From: Gammaproteobacteria bacterium
GTDB lineage: Bacteria > Pseudomonadota > Gammaproteobacteria > Steroidobacterales > Steroidobacteraceae
Assembly: GCA_025358295.1 (NCBI GenBank)
Contig: JANYJY010000045.1
Location: 41,004 to 105,003, forward strand
Direction: 5' to 3'
Length of the DNA stretch: 64,000 bases
Positions 18,625 to 26,668 of the stretch are shown one piece after another. The notes under the pieces are model-generated. The model did not search any database. It worked only from the letters and a program-made list of their open reading frames with translations, and had not been told where the DNA came from. Position 1 is the first letter of the stretch. Each line of letters opens with the position of its first letter. A program made the position numbers and the translations under genes.

Positions 18625-19179
18625 CTAGTTGAGAAGTTCCTCGAGACGATCGGCCGCGTCACGGCCAAATCGCCGCGTCACCGCCCGCAACAGATCGAGA
18701 TCCACGGGGCCCTGCGCGCCCTGGAAGGCAGCTCGGGCATCTGCGAGGTCCTGCGGACCGCCCGCAAAGCATTTCATGGCAATGAAGTCTTCTCGACCGA
18801 CGATGCGCAAATTGACGCCGTGAAAGGGCACTTCGATGGCTCGCGAAAAGAGCGTTGGATCCAGGCCGCGTAGCCCCCCGAGAAGCTCCACTCGATTGCC
18901 GTGGGAGTCGCTCAAGATGAGCATGCTCAAAATCGGATCGTTGTAATCCCCGCGCCGAAGCGTCACCTCGAAGTGAGCGGCTGCAAGTGTCGTGGAGATC
19001 GTCGCGAGGCGCGAGTAGGAGACGCTGAGTAAAGCGTCCACGTCACTCGACGCTCGCACCACGGCATGCGCGGCGAGCGCGAAGGCACCGATCACCACAT
19101 AGTCGATGTTCTCGCGAGTCAGGATTTCAGCGACATCAATGAAGAGGAGCGCCGATTGACCCGGTCGCTCTGTTCTCAC
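18625..19179 (-). CDS. Nucleotidyltransferase-fold protein (AbiEii/MNT-like)
   Basis: A 184-residue protein with the pattern VVIGAFALAAHAVVR followed by SSDVDALL: a nucleotidyltransferase fold with acidic pair Asp46 and Asp48, as in AbiEii and MNT-type proteins. A second conserved block is GREDFIAMKCFAGGPQDLADA. Its GTG start overlaps the stop of the upstream HTH gene (GTGA at 19176-19179), so translation is coupled. In known systems such enzymes transfer nucleotides to tRNA or to a toxin. Here it could be either the toxin or the modifying antitoxin; this is inference from family and architecture. Confidence 0.8.
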   Translation of the reverse strand: MRTERPGQSALLFIDVAEILTRENIDYVVIGAFALAAHAVVRASSDVDALLSVSYSRLATISTTLAAAHFEVTLRRGDYNDPILSMLILSDSHGNRVELLGGLRGLDPTLFSRAIEVPFHGVNLRIVGREDFIAMKCFAGGPQDLADARAAFQGAQGPVDLDLLRAVTRRFGRDAADRLEELLN

Positions 19180-19640
19180 GCGGTGCCCACCGTTGCGTAT
19201 AGCCGCCGCTGCTCAGCGGCGCGACCCGCCTGATGCAGCGCACCCAGGAGTTGGTTGTGTTCCAGAAACGCTTCGAGCCGCGCGCCTGGAGTCAGACGAC
19301 GTTCGGACTCTCCTGACGATTCTCGGGCTTCCTGCGCGAGTTTGGATCCGGGCGCATTCGTGCCTCGTCTAGGGAGACCCGAGACGAACGCGCCCGCCTC
19401 CTTGGCGTCGCGACCAGTTTGCAACGTGATCGGCAGTCCCACGCGAACGGCAATCCGGAGCAGAAATTCGATCGACAGATCGGACACGCGACCATTGATG
19501 ATCTTGCTCAATGTTGGCTGGGGTACGCCCAACCGCCGGGCAGCCGCCACTTGCGTGTCACCTAAACGTCGCGCAGCTCTCGATACTTGCAGCGCAATAT
19601 CGCGGCGCAACGATTGGATGGTGGCTTCATCGGGTAGCAT
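19176..19640 (-). CDS. XRE-family HTH regulator, probable antitoxin
   Basis: A 154-residue DNA-binding protein. The helix-turn-helix is at residues 29-52 (DTQVAAARRLGVPQPTLSKI), followed by a SIEFLLRIAVRVGLPITLQ segment seen in HigA2-like antitoxins. The C-terminal half is hydrophilic and probably disordered. It precedes and overlaps the nucleotidyltransferase gene by 4 bases. The start lies only about 16 bases from an inverted repeat that contains a TATAAT box, suggesting a nearly leaderless transcript; no Shine-Dalgarno sequence is visible. Autoregulation of the pair is likely. Confidence 0.82.
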   Translation of the reverse strand: MLPDEATIQSLRRDIALQVSRAARRLGDTQVAAARRLGVPQPTLSKIINGRVSDLSIEFLLRIAVRVGLPITLQTGRDAKEAGAFVSGLPRRGTNAPGSKLAQEARESSGESERRLTPGARLEAFLEHNQLLGALHQAGRAAEQRRLYATVGTA

Positions 19641-19655
19641 CAGAAAGCGCTCAGC

Positions 19656-19679
19656 GATTATAGTAAATTCATTATAATC
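19656..19679 (-). promoter_or_regulatory. Inverted repeat and -10 region upstream of the HTH/nucleotidyltransferase operon
   Basis: A perfect 7-base inverted repeat, GATTATA at 19656-19662 and TATAATC at 19673-19679, separated by 10 bases. Read on the minus strand, each arm carries TATAAT; the one at 19657-19662 is placed as a -10 box for a start about 10 bases before the ATG. The flanking 19660-19725 is strikingly AT-rich against a GC-rich background. It is a likely operator/promoter for autoregulation by the HTH protein. Confidence 0.5.
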
Positions 19680-19833
19680 CCTAATATACTCTAAATACTA
19701 CTATATTATTCAACTAGTTATGATACCAGCAGATGAGATGCTCTCGGTTGGCGGGCTGATGAGAAAAGCAAGCAGCCGGTTTCTGCGCATTCGCAGATAG
19801 CCCTCAGCCGTCAAACCGGAGTCAGACTCGGAA

Positions 19834-20205
19834 TTAGGGCTTACGCTCCTTCAACTCGATGATCAGGCCTCGCATTTCCGTGGCGCCGGTGTTCTCACCG
19901 ATATGAGAGGTTGCCGAAATCCACCGTACGTCTCCCAACTTGCTGTGGCGCTCCGTCGGCGGTTGGCCGGGAATGATGTTGCGCACACTATAGTCACTCA
20001 GGGAGACGGCAACACTGTCGGGATGCGAATGCACTGGCCACTTCTGCCCTGGCTCGGTTACGAACCCAAGTACTCGAACGCGCTCATTCTCAAACACGAC
20101 TTTGTAAACGTTCGGCGCGACTTGCAGTGCGTCCATCTTGTTATCGGCTGTCGCGGCGCACAGAACGCCGCACATAGCTAACAGTCCTACACTCACATAG
20201 CGCAT
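19834..20205 (-). CDS. Secreted cupin-domain protein
   Basis: A 123-residue protein with a signal peptide (MRYVSVGLLAMCGVLCAATA) and a single small cupin domain. The metal-binding motif 1 region is PGQKWPVHSHPDSVAVSL, with His residues that could bind a metal; motif 2 is weaker. Proteins of this size often have unassigned roles in binding or isomerising small molecules. It lies alone between the HTH pair and the DUF2252 gene, both also on the minus strand but separated by more than 150 bases. Confidence 0.8.
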   Translation of the reverse strand: MRYVSVGLLAMCGVLCAATADNKMDALQVAPNVYKVVFENERVRVLGFVTEPGQKWPVHSHPDSVAVSLSDYSVRNIIPGQPPTERHSKLGDVRWISATSHIGENTGATEMRGLIIELKERKP

Positions 20206-20360
20206 ACGATATTGCCTCCGCGAGGATTGCTCAGATCTGGTTTCAACTCATGGGTTCTTTTACGGCACGCCGGCTTGGGTGGCGGCGTCGAGCTCTTCCC
20301 CGCGTTGGGCGCCGCCGGTTTTAGCTTGCTGTCTTTAAAGCGAGGCTGCGTTTCATTGTG

Positions 20361-21569
20361 CTACGCCAACGCATACGTTCGACAATGCTCAAGATACGCC
20401 GCCTCGTGGGCAGCCGCGAGTTCCACGACGCTCGACCAAAGCCACGGCGGAGCATCGAGGCGCTTGGCACGGCGAGCGCGCAAACTCGATCGAAATTCGC
20501 GACGCGTGGAGGAATCCATTTGCCGCGCATGCGCCCGGCCGACCACGCTGGCGAGATATCGGGCAGCGCTCACGGCCTCCTCCCGAGTCAATTGGTCTAT
20601 CTCCAGCTTCAAATCCTGCGGCATGAGTTCACGTAAAAACACGGAACGACCGAGCAGACGCGCCGGCATCATGCGCTCGCCGAGCGCTGGCGAGAGACTT
20701 CGCGCCCCCTCCACCACGCGCTGTGCGTTATCGGTGGGCATCTTGGCACGCGCTGCGTGGGGAGCCGCGGCCGGGGTCGCTTCCTTGATGTCGATCAGGC
20801 AATAATCATCTTCTTTATTTTTGCCATTGCTGACACCCAAAAGTACCGCATATCGAAGTCGCCCGAGGGAGCTGCACCCCTTCATCCAATAGGCGGCGTC
20901 CAATACTTCGATCTTAGAATCATCATTACGAAACTTAAGCGAGGCGACAAGTCGCCGCACGGGTTCCTCTGTAAACAATTTACCGATCGCGCGCTTTTCC
21001 TCTTTTGACAGAGGCCAGAAGCGCGTACCAAGGGGAATATTCGGTTTCAAATCCCGTAGTCGCTCACGTGCCAAATGCTTCCAGGTGCGGCTCATGGCCT
21101 GTCGCATCACCACACGAACACACTCGGGCTTTTCCTCAAATGCACCTCCGCGAGGCGGCGCAATCAGTGCGCGCTCGTAACCTTGCATCATCTGTTCGAG
21201 CATGTGGGCCGTTGTGACGCCGGGCAAATCGGAGCCGCGTGCCGCAGAACTTAAAGACAACGCGAGGCGGATGAGATCGTGGTTGGGATTACCAATCACC
21301 GTCTGATCGAGATCGCGTATTTGAATGTGAATCTTGCCTTTGGAGTCCGCCAAAGGACCTAAATTGCCGACATGGCAGTCCCCGCAGATCCAAACCGGCG
21401 GGCCCTTCGGTACGACTCGCTGGCCGCCCTCGGCGAGCCACTTATAAAATTGCACGGTGCTGCCACGCACGTAGGCGTGCGCCGAGGCCGCCATCTTGGC
21501 ATTTCGCCGCTCGGTAAGCGCTCGAGCACGGGCGCTTATCGTTGGAATATGCTCTTTTTTAGCTTTCAT
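20361..21569 (-). CDS. DUF2252 family protein
   Basis: A 402-residue protein matching the DUF2252 family as I know it. The N-terminal block has VWICGDCHVGNLGPL (family usually GD-H-N-G) and IRDLDQTVIGNPNHDLIRLALS, which resembles an aminoglycoside-phosphotransferase-like kinase fold with a DxD-type acidic motif. A later block LREGLMPQD-like segment (VFLRELMPQDLKLEID) is also conserved in the family. The ATG at 21569 begins a Lys-rich N-terminus (MKAKKEHIPTISARARALTE). The biochemical function is unknown. It is divergent from the cytochrome gene. Confidence 0.82.
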   Translation of the reverse strand: MKAKKEHIPTISARARALTERRNAKMAASAHAYVRGSTVQFYKWLAEGGQRVVPKGPPVWICGDCHVGNLGPLADSKGKIHIQIRDLDQTVIGNPNHDLIRLALSLSSAARGSDLPGVTTAHMLEQMMQGYERALIAPPRGGAFEEKPECVRVVMRQAMSRTWKHLARERLRDLKPNIPLGTRFWPLSKEEKRAIGKLFTEEPVRRLVASLKFRNDDSKIEVLDAAYWMKGCSSLGRLRYAVLLGVSNGKNKEDDYCLIDIKEATPAAAPHAARAKMPTDNAQRVVEGARSLSPALGERMMPARLLGRSVFLRELMPQDLKLEIDQLTREEAVSAARYLASVVGRAHARQMDSSTRREFRSSLRARRAKRLDAPPWLWSSVVELAAAHEAAYLEHCRTYALA

Positions 21570-21706
21570 AGCGTGGGCAGGGACCTGATCCGAAGAATAT
21601 CAGCATTTTGAGATACATGAACCTGTCTAGTGATGTGGGACCAACGCTGCCGGCGCCAGAGAATAAAAGACGACCGGCATGTCAGCGATCGGCACCGAAT
21701 TACGTA

Positions 21707-21721
21707 TTCCTATTATAGGAA
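21707..21721. promoter_or_regulatory. Perfect 15-base palindrome in a divergent promoter region
   Basis: TTCCTATTATAGGAA: two perfect 7-base arms around one central T, 57 bases upstream of the cytochrome c gene and 137 bases upstream of the DUF2252 gene, which diverge here. It looks like a dimeric repressor site overlapping a possible -10 box (TATTAT). No regulator gene is next to it. Confidence 0.35.
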
Positions 21722-21778
21722 CGAGTCCCTCTTGCCGATCCACCGACCGGGCATTGGTCGAAAACATAACAGGGGTAC

Positions 21779-22465
21779 ATGATGAAAATTAACACTGATG
21801 GAGTCAGGCGCGCAGCGGTAGTCGCTTCCGTCGCCTTGATAATAGCGGGTTTCGGCGTCAGCGCGACCCGAGCCGACGACGATGACTTTGGCGTCGAACG
21901 GTCACGCGTCCGTATCGGCTTTGCAGTTGCGCCTGTCCCGCTGAACGTGAGGGGCAAGGATCGAGAACTCGTGGGCCTTGGAAGCTACCTCGTCAACGTG
22001 GTTGCGGATTGCAATGGCTGCCATAGCCCTCCACGATTCGCTTACGCAGGCGGAGGAAATCCTTATTTCAAGGGCAATCAGCCGAAGGTCGTCAACCAGG
22101 CCGTGTACTTGGGTGGCGGGCAGGACTTCGGCCAGCTAATCCCGGGAACGCCGAACATCGTCTCTCGCAACTTGACCCCCGATAAGTCAGGACGTCCTGC
22201 GGGCGGCCGGTCGTGGTCAGAGTTTCGCCAAATCATCCGGACGGGAATCGATCTGGATCATTTACACCCCAATTGCTCGGATTCCGCCAGCACGAATTGC
22301 TTTCCCGCCATGCAACCGTTTAACGGAGATTTACTGCAAATCATGCCTTGGCCTGCATTTGAGAGTCTGACGGATCATGAACTGCGCGCGATCTATGCCT
22401 ATTTGAGCGCCATTCCCTGCATTTCTGGACCGCCCACCGGCATATTGCATAACGATTGTATCTAG
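21779..22465 (+). CDS. Periplasmic c-type cytochrome, one CXXCH site
   Basis: A 228-residue exported protein with a signal peptide ending near SATRADDDD and a single haem motif, DCNGCHSP, at about residue 78. A DELRAIYAYLSAIP helix near the C-terminus is the usual last helix of class I cytochrome c domains in alcohol- and sugar-dehydrogenase subunits. Candidate axial Met residues are in NCFPAMQPF and LLQIMPWP. Two adjacent ATG codons (21779, 21782) are possible starts. It could serve as electron acceptor for a periplasmic dehydrogenase elsewhere. A perfect hairpin follows the gene. Confidence 0.88.
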   Translation: MMKINTDGVRRAAVVASVALIIAGFGVSATRADDDDFGVERSRVRIGFAVAPVPLNVRGKDRELVGLGSYLVNVVADCNGCHSPPRFAYAGGGNPYFKGNQPKVVNQAVYLGGGQDFGQLIPGTPNIVSRNLTPDKSGRPAGGRSWSEFRQIIRTGIDLDHLHPNCSDSASTNCFPAMQPFNGDLLQIMPWPAFESLTDHELRAIYAYLSAIPCISGPPTGILHNDCI

Positions 22466-22488
22466 CCGCAGTCGATTCGCATTGAGAG

Positions 22489-22519
22489 GCAAGAAGTCCG
22501 CCGAGCGCGGACTTCTTGC
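22489..22519. terminator. Perfect 13-base-pair hairpin after the cytochrome gene
   Basis: GCAAGAAGTCCGC at 22489-22501 and its exact reverse complement at 22507-22519, with loop CGAGC. It begins 23 bases after the cytochrome stop. No T-run follows, so it may be an atypical terminator or an mRNA-stabilising hairpin. Confidence 0.55.
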
Positions 22520-22912
22520 TCGCTTGCCCGCAAACCTCCAGCGCGAGAGGTCTAAACCGGCGCTGCCTCAGGCCCGAGATACCGCTGACAGTGAAGTCAG
22601 GCGGGCGCTGCACACCGGCGCCAGTCATGTCTCACGACGGAGCCATGGAACTGGCGGTGATGTGGATGAGCTAAGTGACCACCGGTTGTGTTGCCGATCT
22701 GCGACCCCAGACCGGAATCTGATCCACGCGCAGCTATGCGTCCACCACAGACCAGAACACCGTCCTACAGTTCACACCCTTAAAGAAGGCCGGCTGCAAG
22801 CTGGTATTCCAGTATCGGCTGCAACCGTTTCTATGGCAGCATGATGTGGAAGTCCGCACCGCCGGAACCCGCGCGATAAAGGACATCGATCTGGAGGCTT
22901 TCGGGGCAATCA
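22520..22912 (+). other. Gene-free stretch with a possible META/HslJ-domain remnant
   Basis: About 390 bases before the next gene with no intact reading frame I can support. In one plus frame 22817-22843 encodes GCNRFYGSM, which resembles the GCNRFFGSY core of META/HslJ domains. Just upstream, in other frames, come TVLQFTPL and KEGRLQAGIPVS, which fit the preceding strands. A frameshifted fragment of such a domain is possible; evidence is short motif similarity only. Confidence 0.25.
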
Positions 22913-23695
22913 ATGACGGGAAAGTTCAGGCATACCGCGATCACGGTACTTCTTCTGGGGGCTGCCATTTGCTCAGAGCCGTCGAGCGCGCTGCCTGCAT
23001 CGCCATCCGAGTGTCTGCCTCCTGCTTGGCCTTCGCCCCCGCCGCTGGGTTTGCCGCCCGCGGTCTCAATGGGAATGGCGCGCGATTTTCCCAGTGAATG
23101 GAAGGTTCCGCTCTGCGTGGCCTGGGATAGTCAGTTTTTTCCCGAGGTCGCGGCAGTCCATGGGTCAATTGATGCCTTGGATTTGAACTCCTTACTCGAA
23201 CGAATCGGCGCGGTTTCCAGCTTCACAAACATGCAGTACTGGTCGGTTACGGATCATCGACTCCAGACTCTGATCACGAATTCTTTCGCAGCTCCACTTG
23301 CGCAGCCGACAAAACCGCGCTCCGACTACGCATCCCTGGAATTTCAAGTTGGCCAAGAATTGTATTTTTCAGAACAGGACAATCGGCTGCCTGATCCAGT
23401 TATATACCGCATCCGCATCATTGAGCGCGACGAACACCACTTTGTCATCGACATCACGAATGTAACCGCGGCCAAAAAGTTCTTTCTGACCCTCCTTTCG
23501 CCCGGCGACATGCGCATGATTATTTTCGTCTCCGATACCAAGGACGGTGGATGGACTTGCTATGCGTTGTCCGGCGTTCATGCCTCGAAGCTTGCGAACA
23601 TCGTTGAGAATCCCAAATCTCAGCTTAATCGGCTACTCGCCTTTTACGGCTATATCAGCGGAGCCGACATCGCGACCTTGCCCTGGGCCAAATAG
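22913..23695 (+). CDS. Secreted protein of unknown function (260 aa)
   Basis: The frame starts MTGKFRHTAITVLLLGAAIC, a Sec-type signal (a Cys near residue 20 is not in a convincing lipobox). It is followed by a Pro/Ser-rich segment and a globular domain. Notable features: VYRIRIIERDEHHFVIDITN and FFLTLLSPGDMRMIIFVSD beta-rich segments and a conserved-looking NRLLAFYGYISGADI near the C-terminus. No catalytic motif is seen. The gene is convergent with, and ends 29 bases from, the phospholipase D-like gene. I do not recognise the family with confidence. Confidence 0.7.
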   Translation: MTGKFRHTAITVLLLGAAICSEPSSALPASPSECLPPAWPSPPPLGLPPAVSMGMARDFPSEWKVPLCVAWDSQFFPEVAAVHGSIDALDLNSLLERIGAVSSFTNMQYWSVTDHRLQTLITNSFAAPLAQPTKPRSDYASLEFQVGQELYFSEQDNRLPDPVIYRIRIIERDEHHFVIDITNVTAAKKFFLTLLSPGDMRMIIFVSDTKDGGWTCYALSGVHASKLANIVENPKSQLNRLLAFYGYISGADIATLPWAK

Positions 23696-23724
23696 GCGCT
23701 GCGGATTGACTGTACTAAAGACGA

Positions 23725-25287
23725 TTACAATTCTCGCGACAGTGGCAGTATGGATAGCAGCCTGACTTTCTGTCGCTGCCACCAGCCCCTTGAGGGCTCC
23801 CGGTGCAATTCAACTTTTTCGTGATTTATTTCCGTATCCCAGCTGACCCGACGTCTGCCGAGCGCGCCTGTACCCAGCACCAATTTATAAGAGGCCGCGG
23901 GCACGGTCATCTGTTCGAATCGCTTCACTACTTGTTGCGCCAACTCAGGGCTGTCGATCAGCAAACCGATCTCTGTGTTTATCCGCAGGGAACGTTGATC
24001 GTAATTCCACGAGCCTATGAACAGACGTTGCCGATCGAACACGTAGAGCTTCGCATGTAGCGCATAGTTCCCGTAACGGGATACTTGGCGCGTTTGACCG
24101 CTGCCCTTCACGCTCTCAGGCAAAGAGCGAACTTCATATAAGTGCACGCCCTCCTCTAATAATGCTGCGCGAACCTTGCTATAGCCGGAGTGGGCGGACA
24201 CCTCCGGTGCAGACTCCAGCGAATTGCTGAGTACGCTAACTTCGGCGCCGCGGCTTCTGATCGTTTTGAGCAGCGACAGCTCCTCTTGCGACGGCACGAA
24301 ATATGGTGTGACCATCAGCAGCTCCGACTGAGTGCTGCCGATTTCCCGCTCAACTGCTTGACTCATCAATTTCCCACTCGTTTCGTGATGAGCGACGCGC
24401 ACCTTGTCGGGCGTGTCATAGACCACTTGCGCCGCTGCCCATGTCAGCTGTGTCGGTTGACTGACCAAATCCCCATACGGTTGGCCAGAGGCGATTCTCC
24501 CCAGGTAATCGATCCCGCTACCCGAAATAGTAGGAGGGACTGGCGTCACACCGGAAGCCGCCTGTTTTGTCAGGGTGCGTGCGGCCGCGACGCGGTCACT
24601 GTTCCAAAACTCATCAAACGCATGCGACAGGGTCTTCACCACCGGTCCGACGGAGAAAACGTCGTCGTCAGCGAATTGGGACGTCGGGTCGAGTTGAAAA
24701 TACTGGTTACCGACATTGCGCCCGCCGATCAGTGCCACAGCGTTGTCCGCCACCAGCAGTTTGTTGTGCATCCGGTAGTCCAACCGCGACTTGTGAAGGA
24801 CGAAGTCCAGATTGCGCAACAGGCGATTGTGCCTTCGGTAATCGAACGGGTTGAACACCCGCACCTGAACTTGTCGATAGCCATCGAGCGCCAGTATCCG
24901 CTCGTCGCCGGGGACGGTATCGCCGTCGTCCACCAGTATGCGCACTCTGACGCCTCGATCTGCCGCGAGGCGAAGTTCCTTGGTCAATAGGCTTCCTGTC
25001 TCGTCGCCGCGATAGATAAAATATTGAACATCGAGGGTTCTCTCCGCATGTCTAATCATCTGGATGCGTAGCGCCAGTCCATCGACACCTGCTTCGATGA
25101 GATGAAAGCCGGACATGTTGCGATGGGCTGTTGAATCCAACATGAATCTTTTGGCCAAGCCAATATCCTCGGCTAGCGCCGACGACACTGGGAGTTGGGC
25201 GCCATTGCCGACGTCCAGCGACGCGCAGCCGGCAGCGCTTGCCGCGGCTGCGAGCAGGAAAGCGAAAAGCTTCAACGCGCGTGTCAT
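23725..25287 (-). CDS. Phospholipase D-like lipoprotein (cardiolipin synthase C-like)
   Basis: A 520-residue lipoprotein: signal peptide with the lipobox AAGC (Cys21). Two HKD motifs are present. The first, HNKLLVADNAVALIGGRN (His174, Lys176, Asp181), has GGRN in place of GSxN; the second, HAKLYVFDRQRLFIGSWN, lies near residue 410. Proteins with this layout transfer or hydrolyse phosphatidyl groups, and ClsC-like members make cardiolipin. The lipid anchor places it at the periplasmic face of a membrane. Upstream is a separate small gene with a hairpin between, so it is probably transcribed on its own. Confidence 0.92.
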   Translation of the reverse strand: MTRALKLFAFLLAAAASAAGCASLDVGNGAQLPVSSALAEDIGLAKRFMLDSTAHRNMSGFHLIEAGVDGLALRIQMIRHAERTLDVQYFIYRGDETGSLLTKELRLAADRGVRVRILVDDGDTVPGDERILALDGYRQVQVRVFNPFDYRRHNRLLRNLDFVLHKSRLDYRMHNKLLVADNAVALIGGRNVGNQYFQLDPTSQFADDDVFSVGPVVKTLSHAFDEFWNSDRVAAARTLTKQAASGVTPVPPTISGSGIDYLGRIASGQPYGDLVSQPTQLTWAAAQVVYDTPDKVRVAHHETSGKLMSQAVEREIGSTQSELLMVTPYFVPSQEELSLLKTIRSRGAEVSVLSNSLESAPEVSAHSGYSKVRAALLEEGVHLYEVRSLPESVKGSGQTRQVSRYGNYALHAKLYVFDRQRLFIGSWNYDQRSLRINTEIGLLIDSPELAQQVVKRFEQMTVPAASYKLVLGTGALGRRRVSWDTEINHEKVELHREPSRGWWQRQKVRLLSILPLSREL

Positions 25288-25367
25288 GTGCTGGTACCTA
25301 ATGGCAGGCGCAATGATCGCGGCTTATGACTGAGGGTCCCGAGCCCCCCCGAGCGGGCCTCCGGGAT

Positions 25368-25402
25368 AGCGGCCCGAATATCGCCAGATGATTCGGGCCG
25401 CT
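25368..25402. terminator. Perfect hairpin between the small Lys/Ala-rich gene and the phospholipase D gene
   Basis: Arms AGCGGCCCGAAT (25368-25379) and its exact reverse complement (25391-25402) with an 11-base loop, followed on the plus strand by TTAT. It lies 20 bases after the minus-strand 84-residue gene and 80 bases before the phospholipase D gene start, where it would separate their transcripts. Confidence 0.55.
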
Positions 25403-25421
25403 TTATCGCAATCCTCAGTGT

Positions 25422-25676
25422 TTAATGAATGGCAGCGTCTGCGTCAGCTTTGGCCCTATGTTTGTGATAGCGCGCTTTTGCTTTATGTACAGCCGCCTTG
25501 CTCTTATCAACCGCTTTTTCAGAGCCCGACTCCACGGACGCCTTGGCTTTATCGCCCCCTTCCATGGTCTTCTCGGCAACGGTTTTGCCCGTTTCCTTCA
25601 CCGCGTCGACCGCTTGACCATACGTCACTGCCGCGACAGTGCATAAGGCCATCGATAGTAGAGTCGTTTTAATCAT
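25422..25676 (-). CDS. Small exported Lys/Ala-rich protein
   Basis: An 84-residue protein from ATG 25676, preceded by AGAGGA. The signal peptide is MIKTTLLSMALCTVAAVTYG; the mature part is highly charged and helical, rich in Lys and Ala (AVDKSKAAVHKAKARYHKHR) with KxxAE/KAxA spacing typical of amphipathic or disordered stress-type proteins. It has no enzymatic motif. The longer frame to 25706 would put extra residues before the signal and is rejected. Function unknown. Confidence 0.75.
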   Translation of the reverse strand: MIKTTLLSMALCTVAAVTYGQAVDAVKETGKTVAEKTMEGGDKAKASVESGSEKAVDKSKAAVHKAKARYHKHRAKADADAAIH

Positions 25677-25885
25677 GTTCCCATCCTCTAGCTTTAGTGG
25701 ACCCACCTGTACCGAACCAACAACAGCATATCTCGCGCACGGCCCTGGTTCCGTAGGAAGGACGTTCGGACTGTATTAGGAATCATCCTACACCACCGCT
25801 TTGGCCGGAGTTATATCCGAGAATACCCGCGATGACCTCTGTGCGATCATTAGGGGCCTCTCTATTAGAGCACATCGGAGATTCC

Positions 25886-26659
25886 ATGCGACTTCATTGG
25901 GTTATCGGATTCTGTTTACTGGCCGCAGCGGCGGCTGCGTCACCCGTCGATGAATACGTGGAATACTCGGGCGTCGCCACCGTTCGCCATACGACGACCT
26001 TTCTTTATGGCGAGCGGCACATACTCCATTATCATGATGGAAAACTAACTGAGCGGGCCGTGTTGTACAGCTGCGCCGACGGTTCTTCCTTCGCCCGAAA
26101 ATCGGTACACTACGACAACACATTGGCTCCCGATTTCCGGTTAGAGGATAAAGCGACCGGCCTGCTCCAGGGCATACGGAGTAAGGATGGCGCGCGCACC
26201 GTGTTCTTTCGCTCGAATGCCAATGGCCAAGACAAAGAGGGACCATTGCCAAGTGCCCCAGGTTTGGTGGCCGATGCTGGCTTCGAGGAATTCGTGCAAG
26301 TCCATTGGTCGCAGTTGCAAGCTGGAGAGACATTGTCCATGCGCTTCCTCGTACCGAGTCGACTGGACGCCTACGGTTTTCAAGTGCAGCACTTGCGCAG
26401 CGAGCGCATCGATGGTGTGCCGACAGAGGTCATTCGTTTGCGCCTCTCTAATATTTGGGGATGGTTTCTGCCGAGCATCGATGCCTACTACAGCACTACG
26501 GATCATCTATTGGTGCATTACGACGGATTGTCGGACCTTCAGGACATGGCCGGCAACAATTACAAGGTCGAGATTTCCTACAAGCCAGCGAACCGTCACC
26601 CGAGCGACGACCGTGCGCTTCAGGCTTCACTCGCCGCGCCACTAAGTGCCTGTCGTTAG
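25886..26659 (+). CDS. Exported protein of unknown function, partner of the DUF1295 gene
   Basis: A 257-residue protein starting MRLHWVIGFCLLAAAAAASP, a clear signal peptide preceded by CGGAG. The mature domain reads like a single beta-rich, lipocalin-like or outer-membrane-associated fold (for example VRHTTTFLYGERHILHYHDG and LSNIWGWFLPSIDAYYSTT). No catalytic motif is recognised. It ends 9 bases before the steroid-reductase-like DUF1295 gene, indicating one transcript and a related role, perhaps handling a hydrophobic substrate in the periplasm; that link is inference. Confidence 0.75.
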   Translation: MRLHWVIGFCLLAAAAAASPVDEYVEYSGVATVRHTTTFLYGERHILHYHDGKLTERAVLYSCADGSSFARKSVHYDNTLAPDFRLEDKATGLLQGIRSKDGARTVFFRSNANGQDKEGPLPSAPGLVADAGFEEFVQVHWSQLQAGETLSMRFLVPSRLDAYGFQVQHLRSERIDGVPTEVIRLRLSNIWGWFLPSIDAYYSTTDHLLVHYDGLSDLQDMAGNNYKVEISYKPANRHPSDDRALQASLAAPLSACR

Positions 26660-26668
26660 GGGACACGG

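Noticed and set aside
24190..24990. Plus-strand frame opposite the phospholipase D-like gene
   Set aside because: No domain; the opposite strand contains both HKD motifs.
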